64,000 nucleotides of DNA from Amorphochlora amoebiformis (taxonomy: Eukaryota > Cercozoa > Chlorarachniophyceae). How positions within the stretch are numbered: position 1 is the first letter of the stretch; every line of letters begins with the position of its first letter. Below the pieces are notes generated by a model, which saw only the letters and a list, made by a program, of their open reading frames with translations, did not search any database and was not told the origin of the DNA. Both the position numbers and the translations under genes were made by a program. Positions 1 to 64,000 of the stretch are shown piece by piece. The stretch is from contig BAAHQB010000062.1 in the NCBI GenBank assembly GCA_054601695.1, positions 310,001 through 374,000 of the forward strand, written 5' to 3'.

Positions 1-263
1 CACGATACACATGTAGAGGCCGAGGTAGAGGTAGAGGCGGAAGAGGTAACAGCGGTAACAGAGGCGGACGAAGGGGAGGTATCGGAAACCGCAAGGGAAA
101 AGCAAACCATGGATTTCGAGATCCAGCCACACCCACGAAGGCTAGACACGACGGGCATTCCGACCCAGGGAGAGGCAGGGTTTCTGATCGAGGGCGAGGG
201 CGTGCAAGGTATGGACCCCGCGGTGAACGGCGGGGATCGAGGGGAAAAAGAGTGAGGCGATAA
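1..263 (+). CDS. RGG-rich protein, C-terminal exon (5' partial)
   Basis: Reading frame 3 is open from the window edge to a TAA at 261-263, about 86 codons. It encodes an Arg/Gly tail with GRGRGRGGRGNSGNRGG-type repeats followed by a basic end (RRGSRGKRVRR). RGG boxes bind RNA and are typical tails of Sm/LSM4-like and other RNA-binding proteins; which family this belongs to cannot be told without the upstream domain, which lies off the left edge. Frame 1 is also open, to a TGA at 253-255, and reads as an acidic Glu/Val tail, so the frame choice rests on the recognisable RGG pattern. No ATG start is expected because this is a terminal exon. Its neighbours downstream are AT microsatellites. Confidence 0.5.
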   Translation, partial: RYTCRGRGRGRGGRGNSGNRGGRRGGIGNRKGKANHGFRDPATPTKARHDGHSDPGRGRVSDRGRGRARYGPRGERRGSRGKRVRR

Positions 264-1035
264 GGAGTTTTTCTGGGTAGTTAGGGTTGTCTAGTTGTGC
301 GCATTGTGTAATGAGTCTATACACTTACTAATTTATCATTAAACCGAAATTTACTTGAAATAGAAGCTATGCAAATTTCGGTATCCTGTTGGTGCTCAGC
401 ACAATTGTCAGCTCAAAGCGTATGTAGTGCAGAGTACCAAGAGTATACATACCAGCATATATGTATCATGATACGTTATACATCATATAGTACATATATA
501 CTAGATATAAATACACACACATACATATATATATATATTACATATGTATATATATATATATATTACATATATATATATATATTACATATATATATATTTA
601 TTTGTAATATAATATATATATATGTGTGTGTGTGTGTATATGTCTGTGTGTGTGTGTGTGTTGTGTTATAAATATATCTAGCATAAAACACATACATTTA
701 ATTAATTTTTTGATTTGTACTCCACTGCTATTTCAGTCAGTACTGGGTATACTAGTCATAAATCATGATATGTGTATCTGTATATATATTTTAATATACA
801 TATATCGGATATATATACGATATGACATATTTATACGCAGCGACAATGTCATGCATGCCTAGATGTATATATATATATATATACATACATATATATATAT
901 ATGCCAGTGTCATATACTACTCAGTCTCATCTACCTACCGTGATATTTTGATTCTACTGGCCAATGCCATATACTGCTCAGTCTCATCTACGATACTCAG
1001 TAATACTGGGTAGTGGTAAGACTCAGTTACTAGAA

Positions 1036-1081
<46 letters not shown>

Positions 1082-1196
1082 AATATATATATATATATAT
1101 ATAATATACTATCATAGTAATATATACATATGATATATATGTCATACATATATGCGTATACATACATACATATATATATATATATTTGTAAATATA

Positions 1197-1227
<31 letters not shown>

Positions 1228-1274
1228 AATATATATACATATATGATAAATATGTAATATCATAGTATGTGTAT

Positions 1275-1327
<53 letters not shown>

Positions 1328-1490
1328 AACTTCTATACATATATATGTATACATATACACACATATATGTATGTATGTAATATGTATGTATGTATATCTG
1401 TACATATATGTATGTATATTTATGCTATATGTACATGTATGTACATTATATATATATATATATACATATGTATATAGATATGTACGCATG

Positions 1491-1522
<32 letters not shown>

Positions 1523-1547
1523 TTATGTATACGTGTACATGTATGTA

Positions 1548-1580
<33 letters not shown>

Positions 1581-1635
1581 CATATATATATATATATATA
1601 TATACATACGTATATGTATATATATATATATATTA

Positions 1636-1703
<68 letters not shown>

Positions 1704-1730
1704 TTATACATTATATATATGTATAATATA

Positions 1731-1768
<38 letters not shown>

Positions 1769-1831
1769 CAGATACTAGATATATGTATAGGTCTATATAT
1801 ATATATTGTATGATAGTAATATGTAAACTAT

Positions 1832-1862
<31 letters not shown>

Positions 1863-1921
1863 TTACAGATATATATATGTATATTATAAACACACACACA
1901 TATATATATATATATAAATAT

Positions 1922-1959
<38 letters not shown>

Positions 1960-2028
1960 CAAGTATATACGTATTATATATATATTATATATATATATAT
2001 ATGTATATATTTTATACATATTATTTAG

Positions 2029-2064
<36 letters not shown>

Positions 2065-2115
2065 TGTATTATCATATGAAATATATATTTAACACATATA
2101 GTACTTGTATGTAAG
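264..2115. repeat. AT microsatellite-dominated intergenic DNA
   Basis: Nearly all of this stretch is (TA)n with (GT)n/(CA)n blocks, for example near 620-660 and 1280-1300. The only complex sequence is at 330-480, 660-780 and 905-1035; the last holds two diverged copies of a CTCAGTCTCATCTAC-containing unit. I see no exon with both coding character and splice signals. Confidence 0.8.
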
Positions 2116-2530
2116 TCCTATATCACTCCGTTGTACTCTTGTATTGAATACCGAGCTCTGGAGTTACTCGTGTAGTACGTACTAATAAGTCTAGTGAGTA
2201 CACAGTACTGAGTACCTGGCTCTCGAGGTACTCTGGCTCTCGAGGTACTCTGGCTGAATCCAATACTACTCACTCTTGACTGAGAGTGTAGTAATTCACT
2301 GTACTCGGTAACCCAGTTCTCAGTACTGCTCGGTAATCCAACCCCCATGTACTCGGCTGATTTATGTACTACTGTACTCGGAGTACAGTAACTAGAGTAA
2401 AATTACTGTACATTCGGCTTTGTCATACTCGGACTGAGTAAAATACTGTACTTTCGGCTTTGTCATACTCGGTACTCAGTCCGCAGCGAGACAATACAGG
2501 ATTACACTCGAGTACTCAATTGTCTAGACA
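2110..2530. repeat. TACTCGG / GAGTAC-rich complex repeat
   Basis: Low-AT island built from the short motif TACTCGG, its complement and GTACTC palindromes. A roughly 37-bp unit containing TTCGGCTTTGTCATACTCGG is repeated at about 2410 and 2452, and CTCTCGAGGTACTCTGG is repeated at 2220-2250. The open frame on the minus strand across it is a by-product of the repeat. Confidence 0.55.
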
Positions 2531-2562
2531 TATTCAATTTGATATTATATCATACTTGAATG

Positions 2563-2594
<32 letters not shown>

Positions 2595-2659
2595 CAGCAT
2601 GGTATACCCTTGAAGATACTGTACTAATATCCAGCATATATCTACACTGTGCACACAGC

Positions 2660-3110
2660 TGTTGGTATCATATGTACATACTCCAGAATGGTATCATAAT
2701 TACAATTCACGTACCCAATTTTCGGATTCTACCAATATGTGTGCCGCAGGTGTGGACCTGGGCGTGGATTGTATGGAATACTATGGAAACGCCTCAGAAG
2801 GGTTACGAGGGGCCGTGGTGGTCCTAGATGCCCTTGTGCAGCCGATCGGACCCCAACGATCCCGTCGATGGGAACAAGACATATTACCGCCCAGAATTCA
2901 TATTTTCGCGACAGTCTGATCCGAATCGCACTTTTTGAATGTCCCCTTTCAGAAGGAGTCATCGGCATCAGACTTTCCTGTGTCCGGCTCCTTTGTACCG
3001 TGGATGCGCTTCATCGGTCACCTTTACACTGTAAGCCGAGGGGTTTCATATTAATGACGGGGTTATCCCATTATAACTCCACAATAATCTCACCACATAC
3101 TTTTAAATCC
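2660..3110 (+). other. Complex, multi-frame open region, possible unresolved exons
   Basis: This GC-balanced stretch is open in several plus frames. One frame runs about 158 codons from 2739 to 3215. Another reads DGNKTYYRPEFIFSRQ near 2860-2910. A strong acceptor (polypyrimidine plus CAG, ending at 2952) precedes a short open segment up to a GTAAGC donor near 3031. I could not assemble these into one phase-consistent model or connect them to the ATG at 3116. They may be exons of an upstream gene or 5' untranslated exons. Confidence 0.25.
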
Positions 3111-3115
3111 GCAAA

Positions 3116-5885
<2,770 letters not shown>

Positions 5886-5929
5886 GTCAGTTCATATATG
5901 TGTATGTAAATGTATGTAGGTGTATGCAA

Positions 5930-5985
<56 letters not shown>

Positions 5986-5997
5986 ATTGTAACATAT

Positions 5998-6032
<35 letters not shown>

Positions 6033-6066
6033 TATATAATTTCTATATATATGTGTATAATGTATG

Positions 6067-6108
<42 letters not shown>

Positions 6109-6150
6109 GAATATATAATTTCTATATATATGTGTATAATGTACGTATAT

Positions 6151-6181
<31 letters not shown>

Positions 6182-6361
6182 CATATATATATGTATATAT
6201 TATATACATATATAAATATATGATACATATATATATATATATATATGTATACATGTATATATATATATATTGTATATATATATATATATATATGTATACA
6301 TATATACATATATATATATATATGTATATATATGTATACATATATATATATATATTGTACA

Positions 6362-6406
<45 letters not shown>

Positions 6407-6443
6407 GTATATATATGTATTATATATGTATGTATACATGTAC

Positions 6444-6479
<36 letters not shown>

Positions 6480-6579
6480 ATACATACATATGTGTGTATA
6501 TATACATGTATATGTATATATGTGTATATGTGTATGTGTATATGTTTTATGTATATATATATATATATATATATACATC

Positions 6580-6617
<38 letters not shown>

Positions 6618-6795
6618 GTATAGATTACGTACTTATGTATACAAGTATACATGTAAATCTAGCAACTCAGCCCCAATCCTAATATCTACATTAACATAAT
6701 ATTCTACCTTTATGTATGTAAACATATAAAGGTTAAACCCAATCGTATTCCCTACACGACCATAACGTCCTCTCTATTCACACATGCAAATTATA

Positions 6796-6849
<54 letters not shown>

Positions 6850-6906
6850 CCAACCCTAACTTAATCTTCTACAAGAGCATAATATCCTCTTTCTAGTCAC
6901 ATTTAC

Positions 6907-6941
<35 letters not shown>

Positions 6942-6952
6942 CATATATATCT

Positions 6953-7004
<52 letters not shown>

Positions 7005-7442
7005 ATATATGTACACTATAATGGTTATAATTATTATTATAATATATATATATATATATTATTTATTAATCCATATGTATATACTAATCTCCATCTTAGT
7101 CTCTACAAGAACACACCCTTCCTCTCTAACGAGTATATCGCTTCCCCAGCATACGATGTATTTGATATACTTCATATACATACTTCTTCAACCATCATGT
7201 ATCTCCCCTACATACATGCATGTATTAAATACATGCACATGTTACATACTACATATATACATATACATACATCCATACGTACATATGTATGTATGTATGC
7301 AATCATGCATGTGTGTATGTATACATGTATATATGTATGTAATATATGTATGCATATATTTAATGCATGTGTAGTATGTAACATACAGTATTTGTATATG
7401 TATTTATGTATGTATATACACAACACATACTTGTATTCATAG
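5886..7442. repeat. (TA)n-rich DNA with a repeated 'CTACAAGAGCATAA' unit
   Basis: Mostly (TA)n with (GT)n. A near-exact unit (TGAATATATAATTTCTATAT) occurs at about 6029 and 6108, 79 bp apart. A second complex unit with CCTAATNTTCTACAAGAnCATAAnnTCCTCT character recurs at about 6670, 6750, 6860 and 7090, each copy separated by (TA)n. The RWD-domain exons expected upstream of 7443 were not identified here. Confidence 0.6.
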
Positions 7443-15051
<7,609 letters not shown>

Positions 15052-15483
15052 CACTCAAATTGGGTTTCGTACTCCAGGTAATTGGGAATGCATATCGATC
15101 TGAACTTACGTTCTAGATGTATACCCTATATGCTGGACACTACGGCGACACTATGACTGTAAAGTTTGTAATCACTAGAAGAGCTAGTTGAAGCCTAGTT
15201 CATCCGATGCAGCCTATTTGTATACATGTACTGGTGCAATTGCCGCCTATATACTAGATATAAACTATTTAGGCACCTACATATTACTATGACAAGCGTC
15301 ACGTGTGGCGCATAAATCTAGTCTGTGAATTAAGTTATAGTATAAAAATATGCATGTATGTATGTATGTGTATATACACATATGTAGATATATATATATG
15401 TATGTGTATCTAGTGTATATACTAGTAAATATATCTAGATATATATATATATATATGTGTATGTGTATGTATCTAGATTCTAG

Positions 15484-15524
<41 letters not shown>

Positions 15525-15534
15525 ATATATCTAG

Positions 15535-15569
<35 letters not shown>

Positions 15570-16224
15570 CTACATGTATATACAATATATATGTATATAT
15601 ATATACATATATCACGGTACATTTGACCTCCTTCTAGTCCTTGCCGCATATGATCCTGGTGTCTGCCAAGCTAGCGTTCATAATCAGTGTTATATGTGTA
15701 TGTGCACACTATCTAGACTATCTAGACTATACGTATATCAGTATATACTAGAAATACCATAATTAAATTTATATAACGTAACATATGTATATCATGATAC
15801 TTGTATATATACTAGATATATCTAGATATGTATATATATATATATATATTTATTTATCTTGTGTGTGTGTAATTACTAGATATGTGTAATGTCTAGAATG
15901 TAACGTGTGCTGTGAAAAAAAAATATATGCAGTCTATATACTAGATATAATCTAGATAATTTATATATATATATGTGTAATGTATCATGTGACACTCCTA
16001 ATAGTTCTAGCTACGCTAGTCAGACTCTAATATCCGTAGGATGATGATATCGATCTACTTATCATGATCTAGGATCATCGTGATGAAGCATACGGTATGG
16101 ATTGAGTAGGTCTAGTCTAGTAGTAGGTTAACCTAGATAAGGTCACCTGCGTAAAGGTGAACTTAAAACTTCAACAACATGAGAATGCCGCTAGCCAACT
16201 ACAGTGAGAACTCGATCTCTAGAA
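15052..16224. other. Intergenic spacer between convergent RWDD2-like and epsin-like genes
   Basis: AT-rich but not simply (TA)n. It is dense in CTAGATATATCTAG-type palindromes (for example 15410-15490, 15530, 15810, 15940). No exon with splice signals was found. The 3' ends and untranslated regions of both neighbours must lie here. Confidence 0.6.
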
Positions 16225-19660
<3,436 letters not shown>

Positions 19661-19744
19661 GGTAGCTTCTGCTCACGTCTCGCACCCTGCGAATCAGAGA
19701 TGGAATTAGGAATTTTTCGGCTAGCGACCACGTGTCCTGGAAAA
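19661..19744. promoter_or_regulatory. 84-bp bidirectional promoter between epsin-like and UFM1
   Basis: Only 84 bp separate the two start codons, so both core promoters and both 5' leaders must fit here. It contains a perfect CACGTG palindrome at 19729-19734, a G-box/E-box type site that works in both orientations. Unlike almost every other non-coding stretch in the window it has no (TA)n. Confidence 0.6.
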
Positions 19745-20414
19745 ATGGCGTCTAAGTCCGAGTAAGCTGACCCCCTTCACCCCTCCCTCCCTCCCTACAC
19801 TCAACCAAACATTACATTCTGGAATAACTATGACTTCCCTACACAGTCAGAAAGCCAACAAAGTGTCTTTCAAGATCATCCTAGCCTCAGACCCGAAGCT
19901 ACCGTTCAAAATGTAGGCAACCATAAGCGGACTTTAGCTCGTTCCCACAGACCCCTTAGACCCTTTGTTTCTTTTTTTCAGCGTGAAAGTACCAGAAAAG
20001 GCTCCCTTCCTCGCGGTGGTAAAGTTCGCAGCTGCACAGGTGCCATTAGGACTTATAAGTCGTCGAAAACACCAATCTAACCCTATCACAACGCCATTCA
20101 GTTCAAGGTGAAGTTTGAAACGAGTGCGATCATCACCAATGGTATTGCCAATTATTTCCTACGAGTTCCCTTATGTTTCCCACTTACTTTTGCATTATCA
20201 GATGGATTTGGTGTCTCAACCAAACAGGATTGCGGGTACCCCCTCCCTCTCCCATTCTTGCATTTACTCCCATTCCCCCAGCCTCCTCAACTTCCCAAAG
20301 AGAATTTCAGCACAGAGTCGTGCGGTCATCTTATGTATTCCACGTAGGTCGGTGTTTCTCAAACATGGACAGGAGTTAAGGCTTATTCCGCGGGATAGGG
20401 TGGGCAGCAGCTAA
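19745..20414 (+). CDS. UFM1: Ubiquitin-fold modifier 1
   Basis: Six exons: 19745-19761, 19847-19912, 19982-20039, 20108-20141, 20202-20235, 20348-20414. The sum is 276 nt, 91 aa, with phases agreeing throughout. Recognisable in order: KVSFKIILASDPKLPFK, VPEKAPFLAVVKFAAAQ, FETSAIITNDG and FLKHGQELRLIPRDRVG. UFM1 is a ubiquitin-like protein that is trimmed to expose a C-terminal Gly, activated by UBA5, transferred by UFC1 and UFL1, and attached to targets such as ribosomal protein uL24 at the ER. Here two residues (Ser-Ser) follow the conserved Val-Gly, so a UFSP-type protease would still be needed; the usual animal form ends Ser-Cys. The N-terminus has a short extra MASKSDQ stretch. Introns are small (69-112 nt) and free of (TA)n, unlike neighbouring genes. 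It shares its promoter with the epsin-like gene. Confidence 0.93.
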
Positions 20415-28807
<8,393 letters not shown>

Positions 28808-29146
28808 CTCCTGAATATATTTTCCAGGTAAGATTCCAGTATTTCCAATAATGATTCGGTTTGACCCGTGAAATGCCCTTGGACTTCGCATCGCTCCCTC
28901 TCTAAAGATTTAAGTTTAGTAAATTGTACATGTCAACGTATTTAAAGCTTACTTTTGCTTCCGCAGAAACAAAATTCATGTTCCCAGACATTGAGTGCCC
29001 GCCAAGCATCTAGCAGTCATCTGCCATTTCTGGAGATTCCTTGGAGACGTCTCAGCGGAAACTCCAGTGGTGGCGCTGCTTGGGTTTGGGACGGGTCGAA
29101 GGTCGTGCTTGGAGAACGAACCAGAGAAACTCCACAAGTTCGAAAT
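28808..29146. promoter_or_regulatory. Divergent promoter region, PPP1R42-like / SPT20
   Basis: The two genes start head-to-head, 339 bp apart, in (TA)n-free DNA. The SPT20 reading frame remains open upstream to 28967, immediately after a CTTCCGCAG acceptor-like sequence, so a 5' untranslated or additional coding exon could begin there. The first ATG in that frame is 29147. Confidence 0.5.
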
Positions 29147-34935
<5,789 letters not shown>

Positions 34936-35187
34936 ATTCATGACTTAATGTTTAGAGGGTGATGTCGATCTCTCCCATGCTTGTGGAGTTGTTATACATA
35001 CAAGCACGCACGCATGTCTGTATGTAGGCCCGTGAACTAATCCCAATTGTTAACAGTGTCATAAATCGAGTTACATTATGTGTCAACTATATTTAGTACG
35101 CAATGAAGTGATATTGTACACCATGAAATACGTATCATGAAACTACTTACGTATATGTATACGTCTTAAGCATTGTATAAATGTGTA

Positions 35188-35272
<85 letters not shown>

Positions 35273-35281
35273 CATATCTAG

Positions 35282-35336
<55 letters not shown>

Positions 35337-35948
35337 CATATATTGTTGTAACTTAGGCCATAGATTATGACTAGATGACTCGTGTACTTACATACTGCTA
35401 GTACTGGTACCATTGCTAGCATATATAATATCTAGAATATGATATACAATTAAGACAGTGTAGTGATATCGCGTGCGTATATCTAGTGTATCTAGTATAT
35501 GCGGGAATGCATACGTATACGATACGTACTGTAGCTATTGGTTATGATGGCATATACACACAATAATTATGGCATACGTATGTAGTCACATATATACTAT
35601 AGTCTAGTATACGTACGTATACGATACGTACTGTAGCTATTGGTTATGATGGCATATACACATAATAATTATGGCATACGTATGTAGTCACATATATCTA
35701 GTATATACTAGTCTAGTATACGTACGTATATGATACGTATTGTAGCTATTGGTTATGATGGCATATACACACAATAATTATGGCATACGTATGTAGTCAC
35801 ATATATACTATAGTCTAGTATACGTACGTACGTACAACTTACAAGTTGTTACATGCACCAGATGTACTTATATATACTCTAATATATATGTACGTACGCA
35901 CACCAAAGTTTTGGCATGCGCAATGTCATATACACATATGTACGTACG

Positions 35949-35999
<51 letters not shown>

Positions 36000-36355
36000 T
36001 ATATTAATGTCTATTGATACTAAAAGTAATATGTACCGACAACGTACGTACTCATGTAATCACGGTACGAATATCTAGAATTTTTTGACACCATGTGCAT
36101 GTACTTATTTATCATGCTGTGCACTCCAAGCTCTAGAAGTTCTGTACTCTCTAGACTCTTCTAGTTAGTTTACAGTCTTGTCTAGCATTAATTGCATTAA
36201 TTATGCGTATATGTATATGCGAACTGGTACGCAATTTGAATGTTCTTATGGAACTTCGTGTGATTGCAGCAGTACGTATACGAATGTCTATGATGGTGCG
36301 GATCAATTGCAAGTAGATTGACTATGATACCCATGAGAAACTTAGTTTAAATCAG
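34936..36355. other. Intergenic spacer between convergent SPT20 and coiled-coil genes
   Basis: The left part is (TA)n (35190-35340). The rest is complex AT-rich sequence with many TACGTA and CTAGTATA palindromes and the minisatellite listed separately at 35505-35835. No exon candidate was found. Confidence 0.65.
35505..35835. repeat. Minisatellite, three units of about 100-110 bp
   Basis: GATACGTACTGTAGCTATTG followed by GTTATGATGGCATATACACA and GGCATACGTATGTAGTCACA starts at 35521, 35623 and 35732. Units end in TAGTCTAGTATACGTACGTA. Copies are over 90 percent alike by eye, so the amplification is fairly recent. Confidence 0.85.
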
Positions 36356-57417
<21,062 letters not shown>

Positions 57418-57773
57418 CTTGTAACATTAACAGCTAATAGCTAGATGCGAATTAATCTAGTCTTCATAGGCTTAAGAGGGTATTAAAGCATGTTACGAGA
57501 TTTGTGAATGACAGCTTGGAGGTGAAATCTGTTCAAATATATGAATGTACCCGACATTGTACCGGATTGTTTGTAAATAAGGGGATGAAAATTGAAGGTC
57601 AGTGTTTATGGATATCTACATACATGCTGCTATTTTAATACACATGAATATAAACATAAATGTATGAACAACACACACACACAAATATAATACACATATA
57701 CACACATACACATATACACACACACACATATACACACACATATATAAAATATATATATATATATATATGTATA

Positions 57774-57805
<32 letters not shown>

Positions 57806-57866
57806 CACGTGTATACACATATACACATATACATACACATATAAGTATACAAATATACACACACAT

Positions 57867-57904
<38 letters not shown>

Positions 57905-57999
57905 GTATGTGTATATATATATATATATATATATGTGTGTATGTGTATGTATGTACATGTGTGCATACCCACATATGCATATTTATATATAAATACACA

Positions 58000-58066
<67 letters not shown>

Positions 58067-58094
58067 ATATAATATTATATATATATATATACAC

Positions 58095-58127
<33 letters not shown>

Positions 58128-58240
58128 TGTATTGTGATTAAACATAAATAGATGTCTCATAATTGTGACGACTAATCATGAAATAGTTATAAATATGTAC
58201 TTCTTTTTTCATGGTATATTGTCCATATAATATGTATGTA

Positions 58241-58287
<47 letters not shown>

Positions 58288-58530
58288 CCACATACACACA
58301 TAAGATATATATATATATACAATATTCTTATTATTACAATTATACATTTATTTAGAATTATATATATATATATATATTTACATATATATAACATATATTT
58401 TACATATTATAAACATATATATATATATACATTTATATATACATATATATATATATATACATATGATATTATATTGTGTAAGTTTAAATATGTATGATGA
58501 AGTATAATTGTGTTATATACTATATGTAAT

Positions 58531-58564
<34 letters not shown>

Positions 58565-58737
58565 GTATGTATATATATATACATATATATTGTCATGTGT
58601 GAGTGTATATATAACCAAAAAATAGGTTATCGTTATACACATGAAAGAATAGTAAATAAGTATACGTACAAATAGATTTCTGCAAGGAATGAATAGAATT
58701 TTGATAATGATTTGCAAATATTTGGGCAGCATCGGTA
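57418..58737. other. Spacer between the cyclase and coiled-coil genes
   Basis: 57418-57660 is complex AT-rich sequence; 57660-58600 is (TA)n and (CA)n microsatellite. Both flanking genes are on the minus strand, so the promoter of the downstream gene is probably at 57420-57660. No promoter motif can be pointed to. Confidence 0.5.
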
Positions 58738-63726
<4,989 letters not shown>

Positions 63727-63872
63727 CTGTGCGCAAGATGTATTACATATTTGTAATTAAATAAATTTATATTCATATATAAGTATATATAAATATATAT
63801 ATAGTATATATTTCTAATATACAAATATTTTATACACAAATATATATATATATATATGTATATGGGTATACG

Positions 63873-63911
<39 letters not shown>

Positions 63912-63937
63912 AATATTGTATATATATATATACACTA

Positions 63938-63989
<52 letters not shown>

Positions 63990-64000
63990 CATATATAACA

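Noticed and set aside
1030-2019. Many long Tyr/Ile (YIYIYI) open frames here and throughout the window
   Set aside because: They are translations of (TA)n and related microsatellites, which contain few stop codons in these frames. They have no splice context or protein-like composition.

Overview
This window comes from an intron-rich eukaryotic nuclear genome, most likely a protist or alga. Short exons (6 to about 420 nt, one of 1157 nt) with GT-AG introns sit in a background dominated by (TA)n, with some (CA)n, (GA)n and (AAT)n. No bacterial operon, CRISPR, phage or viral gene was seen. Gene models were built by hand from reading frame, splice signals and intron phase; most were then checked by the summed exon length being a multiple of three. 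The lineage cannot be fixed. Telomere-like repeats are TTAGGG type. A C1-like nucleotide cyclase domain at a protein C-terminus recalls the inverted domain order known from ciliate and apicomplexan guanylyl cyclases.

Layout, left to right: (1) 1-263 +, RGG-rich C-terminal exon. (2) 3116-5885 +, small unrecognised four-exon gene. (3) 7443-15051 +, RWDD2-like protein with a DUF1115 C-terminal domain, eight exons seen, 5' end not found. (4) 16225-19660 -, epsin-like ENTH protein, ten exons, 614 aa. (5) 19745-20414 +, UFM1, six exons, 91 aa, head-to-head with epsin across only 84 bp. (6) 22566-28807 -, PPP1R42/LRRC67-like leucine-rich-repeat protein, twelve exons, 259 aa. (7) 29147-34935 +, SPT20 subunit of SAGA, ten exons, about 803 aa, divergent from gene 6. 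(8) 36356 to about 57417 -, a very large unrecognised coiled-coil protein of about 1100-1180 aa in about 40 exons. (9) 58738-63726 -, the C-terminal 270 residues of a class III nucleotidyl cyclase, whose 5' end lies beyond the window.

The genes do not form one pathway: endocytosis (epsin), ufmylation (UFM1), chromatin (SPT20), cilium/centrosome (PPP1R42) and cyclic nucleotide signalling (cyclase) are adjacent without an obvious shared role. The notable biology is in the architecture. Introns carry (TA)n arrays, three copies of a tRNA-derived SINE, interstitial telomeric arrays with embedded hairpins, and duplicated exon fossils in the RWDD2-like gene.
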